Source: Sipunculus nudus
Lineage: Eukaryota; Annelida; Sipuncula; Golfingiida; Sipunculidae
Length of the DNA stretch: 64,000 bases
Direction of reading: 5' to 3'
Assembly: GCA_026874595.1 (NCBI GenBank)
Contig: CM049308.1
Location: 77,488,124-77,552,123 of the forward strand
Of this stretch, positions 55,001-63,179 are shown piece by piece. Position 1 is the first letter of the stretch, and each line of letters opens with the position of its first letter. A program made the translations under genes and the position numbers. The notes under the pieces were generated by a model that searched no databases, was not told the DNA's origin, and was given only the letters and a program-made list of their open reading frames with translations.

Positions 55001-57123
55001 CCTTTTTCCTGAATAAAGTTCTGTTCTGTTCTGTTCATAGCACATAAATGTAGGTCAAAAGTGACCTAATTGGGTATTTACAAGAAGAGTTAACAAGAAC
55101 ATACTGATATATTTATAAGTTTAACATCCTAATTCTGAAGGTTATACCATTTGTGCCCTGCTAAGTATCAAGCTGATAGCTGTAGCCTGTCATTCTAAGC
55201 ATCAGGGGCCTTACATCAACTCTGTGCACACTGTGCATAACAAAAGGCAGTAATGAAAAAATATGGAGGAACTGCAAAAAATACTGCAGAATGCTGAAGT
55301 CCAGGTTAAGGAGAGCTTCCAACAGCTTAAATGTGCATAACATTCAGAAAAAAAGTGATAATACCATTTAAGCCCACACAAATATGTCATTTACTAATCC
55401 ACCCCAATTTTCTTAATTATTTTCAGGGATATAACTTTTCAAATGATACAGCAGCTGGTATTTTATCTTAATTCCGAAAATAAAATACATAACCCTACAC
55501 AGAATATACAAACTACGCACAATTGTGAAATTATTGCTTCAGATATCTGCTTTTAATTTCCTCTCAGAACTTCAATATATTCTCACCCTTTTCCCATGGA
55601 TCCACACCACAGGCTGTTTTCCATGCTGCATCCCTGCTGGATGCATCTGCATGTGCTCAGACTGCATCTGTCTGAGCCAGTGAATGTTGACAAAGATGAT
55701 GAGAAGACCCACGCCCAGGATGCCGGTCACCACCTTCTGTGTCCCATATTTCACACTGGGGAATCTTGGCTTTGGTTTCTCTTGGATATCATTTGGTACC
55801 TTAAAGTGATCAAAACTGAATGTACCATAAAAGTCACAAATTATTACTATCTTAAACTGCCACTTCATGTTATTTTTATTAGTATTAGTAGCAGTAATAC
55901 TAGTAATTTTGTTGGTATTACAGGGTTCACATTTACCCAGGGTATTACCTATTTTACCCAACCCAGTGGATAAAACTTATGTAAAAAGTATTTCACCTGG
56001 GTTTTACCAAGTTAATTCCACAAGTTTTTTACATTTATCTGCTTTTATCATACATGAGGATCCTACCTCAGTTTCCTCCTGGTTGGTAAGCAGTGATTAT
56101 ATACATACATTTTATGAATGTTGGTTGTAAGCAAAGTGGCTCTGACCACATCACCCCAGTCAAAAGGCAGCCATTTTCCAGTCACACTAGAATTCATGTT
56201 GGCAATGCAGAGCACATCACTTATCAACAGGGATGTTCCATGCAGGTAATGAAACCAACTTTACACTGCTGTTGCCCTTTCTGGCTCCACTAAACATGTG
56301 TCCAGTCCTTATCAGCTCATTATACCAAACTGTGCAAAGTTTGGAAAATGAGAAAGCCAAAAAAACTTATTTTCTGTCATAGGTTGCTTCCAGGACTTCA
56401 TGTACATCAGTCATTCAGTCATTTTGCCTTCATTTGGTTTGTACGACTCTCTTTCATGCGAACAGTGATTACAGCTGCTCCCACTCTTAAGGTACTATAA
56501 GAGGATGCACTGAATTTATACTATATTGAACTGTGTTGATTAAAAAAAAAAAAAAAAAATACAATTGTTTTCTTTTATGCATTAACTATATTTTTAAAAC
56601 TAGGGAAAATTTGGGTCTGAACAAAAGCCTGGGTTAAACCTATTTAACTGAACCGGGATTAAACCTGGGAACCCTGTGGTATTATCTTCATTATCATCAT
56701 CACCATTACAATATCATCCTTTTCACAATGAGAGCAATTAAGTGTTTACAAAAGTACATTTATGTATTTTTTTAAAAACAATATTTATTTATGATTATCC
56801 ATTAAATTTATTCAAATGTTGCTATGACACAAATTTTACATCTCTAGAAAAAAACTTTTCCATTTATTGTGGATATTTGTCAATATTCAAATAGCACTAA
56901 CCTTATGCACATATTGTAAACAACAGTAACTGTTTTGCTGAAACTCTTAACATATATTGTTAGTATACAGATGAGCACACACAAAGGCTACAAACTACCA
57001 ACGCTCAATAAAATACATCAATATGGTTTACCTGTAAACTTGTCCAATCTTTTCTTTGCATTTTAATGCAGTAGAGCTGGTGCACTCTTTGAAGTGGCAG
57101 TCATGTGCAAATTTATCTTTATC
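35152..57123 (-). CDS. Membrane-anchored tubulin-tyrosine-ligase-like protein, TTLL15 type
   Basis: Minus-strand exons, 5' to 3': 57123-57032, 55815-55587, 54539-54384, 53478-53359, 51390-51315, 49752-49683, 49138-49055, 48701-48617, 47956-47881, 47515-47407, 44678-44612, 41457-41330, 40819-40799, 40693-40644, 39046-38947, 36166-36050, 35277-35152 (TAG); about 568 residues. TTLL enzymes ligate amino acids (Glu, Gly or Tyr) to tubulin tails or other proteins with an ATP-grasp fold. TTL-domain landmarks are FIQEYIGDPFLIDGRRFDIG, VYAVLTSIDPIRVYIYEGDW, FFEMVRFDFVLD and the metal-binding EVNMSPNLS. An N-terminal hydrophobic segment (VVTGILGVGLLIIFVNIHW, in the second exon) precedes the domain. The Cys-rich tail contains CKLCHRCLTVEQR. 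There is no in-frame ATG in the first two exons, so the start lies further upstream. All phases agree except between the 21-nt exon 40819-40799 and the next one. TTLL15 assignment is by layout and recall, not by search. Confidence 0.88.
35442..35616. mobile_element. 175-bp TIR MITE, CAGTRRAACC family
   Basis: Starts CAGTGAAACTTATGAGACCA and ends CAGGGTCCAATG. It shares GGTGGCCTTATTAGATAGGT and TTTGGTTCACCCAAGGGTCG with its relatives. It lies in the last intron of the TTLL gene. Confidence 0.6.
35617..35865. repeat. AGTAAT/AGTAAC-type degenerate microsatellite
   Basis: About 240 bp of AGTAATAGTAACAGTAAAG-style hexamer and trimer repeats abutting the MITE end. The Ser/Asn-rich ORF across it is an artefact of the repeat. 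Confidence 0.85.
37420..38320 (-). mobile_element. GGGCCC-headed dispersed repeat, minus orientation
   Basis: On the minus strand it begins AGGGCCCCACTTGAAAAGCG and GGGTGCTCTATAGTAATC, matching the head of the element at 8637, then a TCTGTCTGTCTGTCCGTCCG-type tract (38229-38265 on plus). Further in there are two related segments with CACCAAACTGTG and TTTGACC words, and two with GCATTATCACCTCTGT. It lies in a TTLL intron and has no ORF of note. Confidence 0.6.
41920..43080 (+). repeat. 277-bp tandem repeat with GGTGGCGCCACC palindromes
   Basis: Units are spaced 277 bp apart (anchor ATGAGTGACTTTATCCCAAG at 42044 and 42321; diverged versions at 42598 and 42875, and a partial unit before 42044). 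The first two complete units are identical but for about one base. Each unit has two GCGCCACC palindromes (for example at 42102 and 42231) and phrases such as CGGTTCCCGAGATATGAG. The identical 77-codon ORFs in units 1 and 2 come from the duplication. In a TTLL intron. Confidence 0.85.
43230..43245. repeat. 16-bp perfect palindrome GTCTAGACGTCTAGAC
   Basis: Two GTCTAGAC octamers are joined into one palindrome. Two more TCTAGA words (43252-43257 and 43273-43278) and a TATAGACAC lie within 40 bp. Confidence 0.7.
43590..44105 (+). repeat. Dispersed repeat fragment ending in GACGGACGACGGACAGACG
   Basis: Starts with GGTGGCGCCACC (43598-43609) and runs through phrases such as CTCTAGCCGTTTCTGAGATT and GCTCTGACGGTTTCTGACTT. 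It ends in a GACG/GACA tract and CACATAGGCTCACAGGTTCG followed by CTAAAAA, wording common in mollusc genomes. No coding content. Confidence 0.5.
44945..45015 (+). repeat. Possible tRNA-derived SINE head
   Basis: GTGGTACAC and ATGGCTACAAGG followed by GTTGTGGGTTTGCACCC resemble A- and B-box text of a tRNA-derived SINE. There is no proper cloverleaf. In a TTLL intron. Confidence 0.3.
45404..47406 (-). repeat. Exon-derived 111-bp minisatellite, 18 periods
   Basis: The CTCACC splice-donor anchor recurs at 45404, 45515, 45626 and so on to 47402, exactly 18 steps of 111 bp. The last occurrence is the true donor of the TTLL exon 47515-47407. On the minus strand each unit carries about 60 nt matching the 3' part of that exon (VYLDKESELIKATEKYKSKR), its donor GTGAGAAT, then about 20 nt of intron-like spacer ending in an acceptor-like AAGCTTCAG. 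Two unit types alternate: A (TCAAGATAAACCAACATG) and B (TAAAGATAAACCGACATG with TAATGATG). Units are highly similar, indicating recent expansion or homogenisation. Each unit is open in the exon frame but meets TGA at the donor. Confidence 0.95.
48972..49037. repeat. (AT)n microsatellite
   Basis: About 33 AT units with one C interruption. It begins 18 bp past the donor of the TTLL exon 49138-49055, so it sits at the very start of that intron. Confidence 0.95.
50645..51030. repeat. Dispersed repeat, possibly SINE- or LINE-derived
   Basis: GC-richer than its intron surroundings, with phrases GGTAACCACCTCCATTTTTT, CCTGGCATCAACCAGGTTCA and CCGCCTTGGCTGTGAGTCAA. A second short match to its left part (AACTAAGTATATGTAAATCTGCAGA type) is at about 51207-51235. 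GTGAGTCAAACTCATGATCT resembles a degenerate B box. Family not recognised. Confidence 0.4.
51700..52640. other. GC-richer intronic stretch, no exon found
   Basis: This 0.9-kb part of a TTLL intron is less AT-rich than its surroundings and lacks microsatellites and recognised repeats. Neither strand has an open exon with splice sites. An RFX X-box-like word GTTGCTATGGGAAC is at 51789-51802. It could hold an enhancer or be an old repeat. Confidence 0.3.
53524..53698. mobile_element. 175-bp TIR MITE, CAGTRRAACC family
   Basis: Starts CAGTGGAACCTGTCTGAAAG after TA and ends AAACAGGTTTCACT. GACCACCTGTGAATTAAGAT and CCTTGGTGAACTGAAAGCAT recur in the other copies. In a TTLL intron. Confidence 0.7.
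54780..55037 (+). mobile_element. Retroelement 3' fragment with (TTCTG)n tail
   Basis: Ends CCTGAATAAAGTTCTGTTCTG and a further pair of TTCTG units, a simple-repeat tail typical of several LINE/SINE families. Its left part AACAAGTGACCCATGGGCCA recurs in modified form at about 62303. Confidence 0.45.
55921..56676. mobile_element. 756-bp non-autonomous hAT element with 8-bp target duplication
   Basis: Ends CAGGGTTCACATTTACCCAG and the inverted GGGAACCCTG. The flanks are TGGTATTA at 55913-55920 and TGGTATTA at 56677-56684, a perfect 8-bp target-site duplication as made by hAT transposases. Subterminal ACCCAGG/CCTGGGT words are arranged inversely (for example CCTGGGTTTTACC near 55998, GCCTGGGTTAAACC near 56627). 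No transposase ORF. It is inserted in the TTLL intron just upstream of the exon at 55815. Confidence 0.85.
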
Positions 57124-58207
57124 CTACAAAAAGAAAAAAATGGCTTGTTTGCTTGTGTAGCAGTACAGATTTCAATAGATATTATACATCTTAACCAGGA
57201 CCCTACAGTACACTCATATTAACTTCTTTGATAAATTTAAAATTTCTTCTGTGACATCATTGAAACTAAAATCAGAGGTGAATGTGGACTCAATGGACAA
57301 TGTTCTTGAATGGGTGTAGCTAGACTACCTATGAGCAGGTTTTGTATGGTGTTTTTTCCCCACCTGCAGGGTGAGGCTGTTGCAGGTTGAAGGCAGACTC
57401 TAAATTCCAGACCATGCAGGGCTCAAGTAAAGTGTCTACATCTCATGGATTACTGGTACTACATATTTTTAACACATTTTAAAACCCTATTTTTCTAATA
57501 CATAAAACATTATAAACTTTTAATCCTATGTTAGCACAAGGCCAGGGCAAACCTGATTCTGTGAAGACCTATTTATTCTGAAAATGAACACGCACAGATA
57601 AATCATATAGAGAAATATTCACAATGAAATGGTTTAATTTTGTAAAATAGATGTTAAAAGCATGAAAAAATCAGGGGCCAACAACAGGGGTAGCTAAATA
57701 TATATAAATAAATATATAGTCTGCCTGGCAGTTGAACTTTCTGAGGATTTATTCAGTGAATATACCCTCTTAATAGACATTATGGGTTAGATTGATGTTC
57801 ATGGAATATGTAAAACAATTTCTTTAATGTAACAGCAGTTTTAACTGCAGGTAGAAAATAGCTTTTGCAGACACACTGAGGCTTGATACAAAATTAAAAT
57901 ACCTATTCCATAAAGAGTGTGCAGCAACTCAAACTGTAGTAAGTATACATAGACAAAATGTCAATGTAGCACAGACAACAAGATATGTGTAAACCTGAAT
58001 ACAACATATGAACAGCACAAAGCTTAATCCATTTCAATATCTTCATTAGATATCTTTGTATCTTCATAAAATGTTGCATTATTCAGTTTTCTTTGAATGG
58101 AGACAAAAGCATAAATAGCAGGGACTTCTGGACTTGGCCTGCATTCACAGAAAAAAAGATCTATAGAATTAAGGGCAGAATGACCATAGAACAATTAAAT
58201 TTTATTA

Positions 58208-58595
58208 CAGTAGAGCGTCATTTATCCGAACATGGTTTATCCAAAAAATTGTGTACCAAAATTAAAAACTGAGAATCATAATTTTGACCTTTCATCCAAA
58301 ATCCAAACAATGAAAAAATATTCAACAATGAAAGGTATTCCTGGGCCAATCATTAATAATTTCAATGTATTTTGCATGATAAATTGAATTTAGAATTGAT
58401 TGAAAACAAAATTGCTGTTGCCAACATTTATTTTGCTAGCTTCATTTATTCATTTCGGTCAGTCTCTGGTAAATTCTGTTGCCCCGCGGCGTGTTGACAA
58501 TCATGCTGAATCATGCAGAATCATTTAACTGAACAATTGTTTATTTAAACAAAAGCTCTGTCCCCTGAGAATTTTGGATAAATCATATTCTACTG
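58208..58595. mobile_element. 388-bp pogo/Tigger-type MITE
   Basis: Left end CAGTAGAGCGTCATTTATCC; the right end, read inverted, is CAGTAGAATATGATTTATCC, so 16 of 20 positions match. TA flanks both ends. The interior has no ORF. CAGTAG...TTATCC ends are typical of pogo-like elements. Confidence 0.75.
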
Positions 58596-58909
58596 TATTT
58601 TATTATTATTTTTTTGTTGTGGTCTTAATGCAAGTAAGCATTTATGGTTTAGAGATCTACCGAAAATCATCCCACTCATGGATTCAATCATCATGACCTT
58701 TCAATGAAAACAGGGCATTCGTTCATGGGGTTTTAACATAATACAAAATGGAACTCTGTATGAAACAAAGTTATCTTGGTGTTGTTTAATTAGTAACAGG
58801 CTCCGTTATAGAATTTAGATAATAATGCACATCATTAATCAAACCCTGAAGTCTTCACCTTAATTTCCACATACTATTTTTTTTTTGGCAGGCCTTATTT
58901 CCTCTCTCT

Positions 58910-59767
58910 GGGAGTGGAAATAAGGAATGCTATTTCCACTCCCCTTTTTGATAAAAGCTGGTAAAGTCTTGAGTATTTTGGCAATTTAAGTGACCAAAAA
59001 CTTGGGTGTTCAATCTTTTAAGTGATAAAGGAAGTTTAATCATTGTTTTTCTTTACAAAAGCCTCTCTCAAGTACTTCTATAGATGTAATAGGGACACAC
59101 ATTTACTTATTTCTAGAACTATGTTATTTAAACAATTAAGTTTTCAGTTTTTATATATTGAAATGCATTTCATTTTAATGCATTTAACATCAAAGTTTAA
59201 ATCATTAATGACTTGCAGAGTAACGCCTGACAAATAATTTATATTTGCCAAAAAATTTCAAAGACATGACAGATTTATATTTTCCTGCAGTTCCAAATAA
59301 ATATTGTTGGTCTAGTTAACCATTTTGAAAATTTATGTGTGGATCATGAGAACCAACCTTAATGTAGCACATGAAGAAAGAGGAAGATTTTGACTTTACT
59401 TTATAACTGGCCAAGAGTCCTTATCAGTAGGCTGTTGGCACCTCATTAGTGAGCTCTGGTTTGTGTCTATAAGCTCACACTAGTGCTATAAGCTCTTGGC
59501 TAAGAATACCAGGTAAAGCCAAGACAGTTAAATTGGACTGGCACCTGTTCCCTGGTACTTGGTTGTATCATACCACCATACCACTGATTTCATCTTTAAC
59601 ATTTTTAGTGATGTTAATGTGGTGTCAAAATAGGTGAAAATTACTTGAACTTTGATTAAACAAAAAATTAAAACTATAAATGTAACATAGTGTACTTTAA
59701 GACCTTTGTCACTATACTGATTAGAAAGATATGCATCTCAAAGGTAAGCCCAATAACATTCAATTAT

Positions 59768-59819
<52 letters not shown>

Positions 59820-59954
59820 AAGTTATCCTATAGAGCTGCTGTAAATAAATATCTATTCTAACAAACACTTATTCGTTCCATCTAACATGGGGATTGGTAC
59901 CTCCTGGGGGGGGGGGGGGGGGAGTGGAAAAAAGCATCCCTTATTTCCACTCCC
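58910..59954. mobile_element. Element bounded by two inverted hairpins
   Basis: 58910-58943 is a perfect hairpin: GGGAGTGGAAATA, 8-nt loop, TATTTCCACTCCC. 59920-59954 is a related hairpin (GGGAGTGGAAA ... TTTCCACTCCC) whose loop reads as the reverse complement of the first loop (GGAATGC versus GCATCCC). The two hairpins are therefore inverted copies about 1 kb apart, suggesting the ends of one element or inverted insertions. A G run precedes the second, and an (AT)n tract lies between. Confidence 0.55.
59771..59818. repeat. (AT)n microsatellite
   Basis: About 24 TA units. Confidence 0.95.
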
Positions 59955-60531
59955 CACAAAAAGCACTTCCATTTTTTCTCAAGTAGGCCTACGTTAGAAT
60001 ACTATTTTTCACATGTATCACACATGGGTTTAGTTTTAATCTTTTTAGGTGATTTTACAAGCCTTTGTAATTTTTTTTTCTCTCACAAAACCAACAACTG
60101 GTTGCTGCAAAAGACCACGCCCACAAAGAGAAAACAGTCCATTGGTCCTTGCACATCGCAGTGTCTAGATAATGACACGAGTACCTAATTTCACGTAGGG
60201 AGTGCACTGGATACCTATGAATAACAGAGTAACGCTTGAGAGTGGAAATATAAGTTAATTGTTTAAGTTATCAAAAGTATTCTTTATAGTTACACTGACT
60301 CGTTCTCAATTTCCACGGTCTATTGACTTGTCCGGTTAATTTGATAACCATTTTCTAACTGAAGTATCGTATTCGATCCGAGTTTTCTTTACAATCTAAA
60401 GTGATTTAAACACTGAAATTTGCTAAATGTTGATCCAATGGACAGTAATCGGATGTTTCAGGGTGAAGAACTGCAAGAGTGGGGGTAATTTATCGTGAAC
60501 AGTGCGTAACAAGTAACCACAACTATCCTAC

Positions 60532-60750
60532 CCATTGATGAACACAGCAAACCTCCACGCAGCTCGCTAAAACGGATGCAGTGGTGATATGAAAACACAA
60601 TTTTTGCATGCTAGGAGAGTAGTTTGCACCAACAGCTGTGTAGTCTATAATGTAGTCTATCGCCTTTTTATCCAGGTGAAATAACATGATTTTGGCCTTA
60701 ACAAATGTATACCATAAATAGGCTGCAAAAGATGGTAAACAATATTCCAT
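60532..60750 (-). CDS. Candidate first coding exon of the TTLL gene
   Basis: ATG at 60750 opens a 73-codon frame ending CAATGG|GTAGGA, which joins in phase 0 to the exon at 57123, as that exon requires. The peptide starts MEYCLPSFAAYLWYTFVKAK and is Cys- and aromatic-rich. An alternative in-phase donor is GTGGAG|GTTTGC upstream of it. No homology is recognised, and the next exon could instead be fed by another short exon, so this is only a frame-compatible candidate. Confidence 0.3.
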
Positions 60751-61542
60751 TTGAAAAATGAGATCGATCTGGAAGTTGAGCAAAATCTCTTAAAGCGGAC
60801 TATACCGGTCTTGACTCTCATTTTATAATTTAGATAATTAAATAGAATGACTTACTCCTAATTACTGATTAGGGGGGAGGGAGATAAAGGGGAGTAATGT
60901 ATTGGGGGAAAAAAGAGTCATTTGATCACTGCTCATATTGATTGAACGGGTCTCAGAATATGTCCCATTGAATATTTCACTGGAGCTGTCTTCATTTTTC
61001 TTATAAAAAATAAGTCATATTTTGTTTAACTCTAACACACATATAATCAGTGCAGTAAATATATTTTGTACAGCCTTTCTTTTTTTTCATTTTCTGTAGA
61101 ACGAGTCACGGAGTCTTGTAGACAGAAAGTAACATTTTTTTATAAGGCACATAATTAAGGCACATACAGTTTTTTAATTGACAGTGAACAAATGTATTTA
61201 TCTGTAATAAGCCCCACCTGTCACGAGTCTTCAATACAACTGTTTCAATTTCAAATATAATTTAAAATATAGGAATTTTCCCTTATATTGTATGATATTT
61301 TACAGAGTTTTAAACGTGTAAATATACTCGATATATTATTCACTGACACATAGGGGCATGTGAAATGTTACAGTAGTTCTTTACATGTGATATTATTAAT
61401 AATTATTGATAAGACACTCAAAACTCTTTTTCCTCGACAGCCGCGGCTGTATAAAACTGGTAAGACTATTAACTGATGTGCAACAACTCACACTCCTTAA
61501 CAATGTTAAAACAATTGATTTCAACACAAAACGAATACTCAC

Positions 61543-61657
61543 CTGTTAGTACATGTGTACAGCCGGTAAAGGTACATTTTTTTAAGGTGGCACCGTGAGT
61601 CCAGATCTCATGGCCGTCCTTACGGGCGTATACACAAAATGATAATATATACACCAT
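61543..61657 (-). CDS. Candidate alternative first exon (incompatible phase)
   Basis: ATG at 61657 opens 38 codons (MVYILSFCVYARKDGHEIWT and on) and then hits a consensus donor CTAACAG|GTGAGT. It leaves phase 1, whereas the exon at 57123 needs phase 0 (a direct join gives an immediate stop). It could be a 5' exon of a different transcript or need an unseen intermediate exon. It lies next to the GC-richer region at about 61.9 kb. Confidence 0.3.
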
Positions 61658-61859
61658 AAAAGCACCATAAAACGGTGTCCGTGGTAAAGACCTTAGTCTA
61701 AAGAATCGTATATACAGTTTCTACTGCTACTGACGTGAAGTGACTAAAACAATAAAAAGCGAATCGTTTCCGAGCACGTTTTTCACATAAGGTACACCTA
61801 GTTTGGCAGCCTCGATAATACTTAAACAATATAGACAGGATTACACATATCGCAAATGA

Positions 61860-62240
61860 CTGGTAGTAAGTGGGCCTGCCCGTTTAACGAACGAACGAAC
61901 TAACGGAAAAGTGGAGTCGGAGCTCGAGCCGATCACGTCGACTCTAGCCAGCCGGGGCCCGCATCGGCTCTCTCAGACACAACAAAAATTCAGAAATATT
62001 TAGTGTCCAGGTATTATGTTCCAAATAATGTAAGAAGAAATAGAAGCGAAGTTCTTGGAGATATGTGTATATAGATACCAAGCCAAGATGCCTTCCCAGG
62101 CTAGCTCCAGAACATCAAGCACCGAGGTCAAGATAGGAAGTCGGACGAGCCAGCAGAGCAGCAAGAACCACGTCTACTCCGTGATGAGGGCCTGAGCACC
62201 AAACCACCCGCATGCATACAGATAGTTTGACACTAGTCCA
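61860..62240. promoter_or_regulatory. Possible promoter region, GC-richer
   Basis: CpG-containing and less AT-rich than the surroundings (GGAGCTCGAGCCGATCACGT, GCCGGGGCCCGCATCGG near 61918-61970). It lies upstream of the minus-strand exon candidates and of a plus-strand ORF at 62088, so it could be a bidirectional promoter. No TATA box or initiator can be assigned. Confidence 0.3.
62088..62195 (+). CDS. Small ORF of unknown status
   Basis: ATG at 62088 opens 35 codons: Ser/Thr/Gln-rich, beginning MPSQASSRTSSTEVKIGS and ending VYSVMRA. Codon use and GC content look more coding-like than the flanks. It could be a complete microprotein or the start of a plus-strand gene spliced at GAG|GTCAAG or CTCC|GTGATG. 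No family is recognised. Confidence 0.2.
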   Translation: MPSQASSRTSSTEVKIGSRTSQQSSKNHVYSVMRA

Positions 62241-62289
62241 GAACCTTTATTTTCAATTTACAGAGGATCTTTAGTCATGCACAGTATTT

Positions 62290-63000
62290 CGTCCCCTTTA
62301 AAAACAAGTGACCCATCGGTCATGGCGCTCAAATGAAGAGCATGACATTTTAGCTTGTCATTCACAACATAAATTTATCATCTGAAAGCCAGAGTGAAAT
62401 TAACTTCGGATGTCATCTTGTATTTTGACTTTCTGACACCAAAGTCGACAGGGAACACTAAATCCAATCATGACTGGTCTATACAAGTTATACAAAAGAG
62501 GAATAATATTAAGGTCACCAGTTTTCAAACTCCTCTGTTTACTTGGTTGAAACATTTTGTCTATCAAATTTGATAACAAAATATAAGCTATCACGTTTCC
62601 AAGAAATCCTAAAGATGACACACTCTAATAAAGCAGATTTGACTTTGTAGATCAAGAACAAGGTCATCAGCTAATGTCAAAGGCCATTATGGAAATATTG
62701 TGTGCCAAATTTGAGGGGAAATCTTCAGTATTTCAAAAGTTATAGGGTTCACAATTATACCTGATATCCTCAGATTTGACCTTGAAGATCAGGTTCAAAC
62801 TCTCCAGTTTATAGACTCCTCTAAATGTGGCATAAACAACTCACAATAAACACACCAAGTTTCAGGACACTAGATGAAACCACAGTGAAACCATTTGGGA
62901 AATGCATAAAAAAAAAGAAAAAAAAAACATTTGGTGCCAATGTCTCCAGGAATGGATGAAACTAGTCATGATCAAAGACACACCAGGTGTCGGGAGACTA
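62290..63000. repeat. Degenerate dispersed repeat
   Basis: AAACAAGTGACCCATCGGTC and CATGGCGCTCAAATGAAGAG resemble the repeat at about 54787. Later phrases (CACCAAGTTTCAGGACACTA; the CACACCAGGTGTCGGGAGAC and AAGGTTTCAAGACATTAGAC series) recur three times at roughly 130-bp spacing between 62850 and 63180, so a decayed tandem core is likely. Confidence 0.4.
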
Positions 63001-63179
63001 GATCAAAATACAGTTGAGAAATATATACCATTGATGCAAATTGGAAGTCTAAAAAAAAAAAGAAAAGTTGTGTTAGAAACAGAAAACATACAGGTGGTAC
63101 TACCAGTCTCCAGGAACATATAAAACTAGCCATATCAATAAATATATAAGGTTTCAAGACATTAGACGAAACCACACCT

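Noticed and set aside
55596-55973. 125-codon plus-strand ORF
   Set aside because: Antisense shadow of the TTLL membrane-anchor exon, running into the hAT element.
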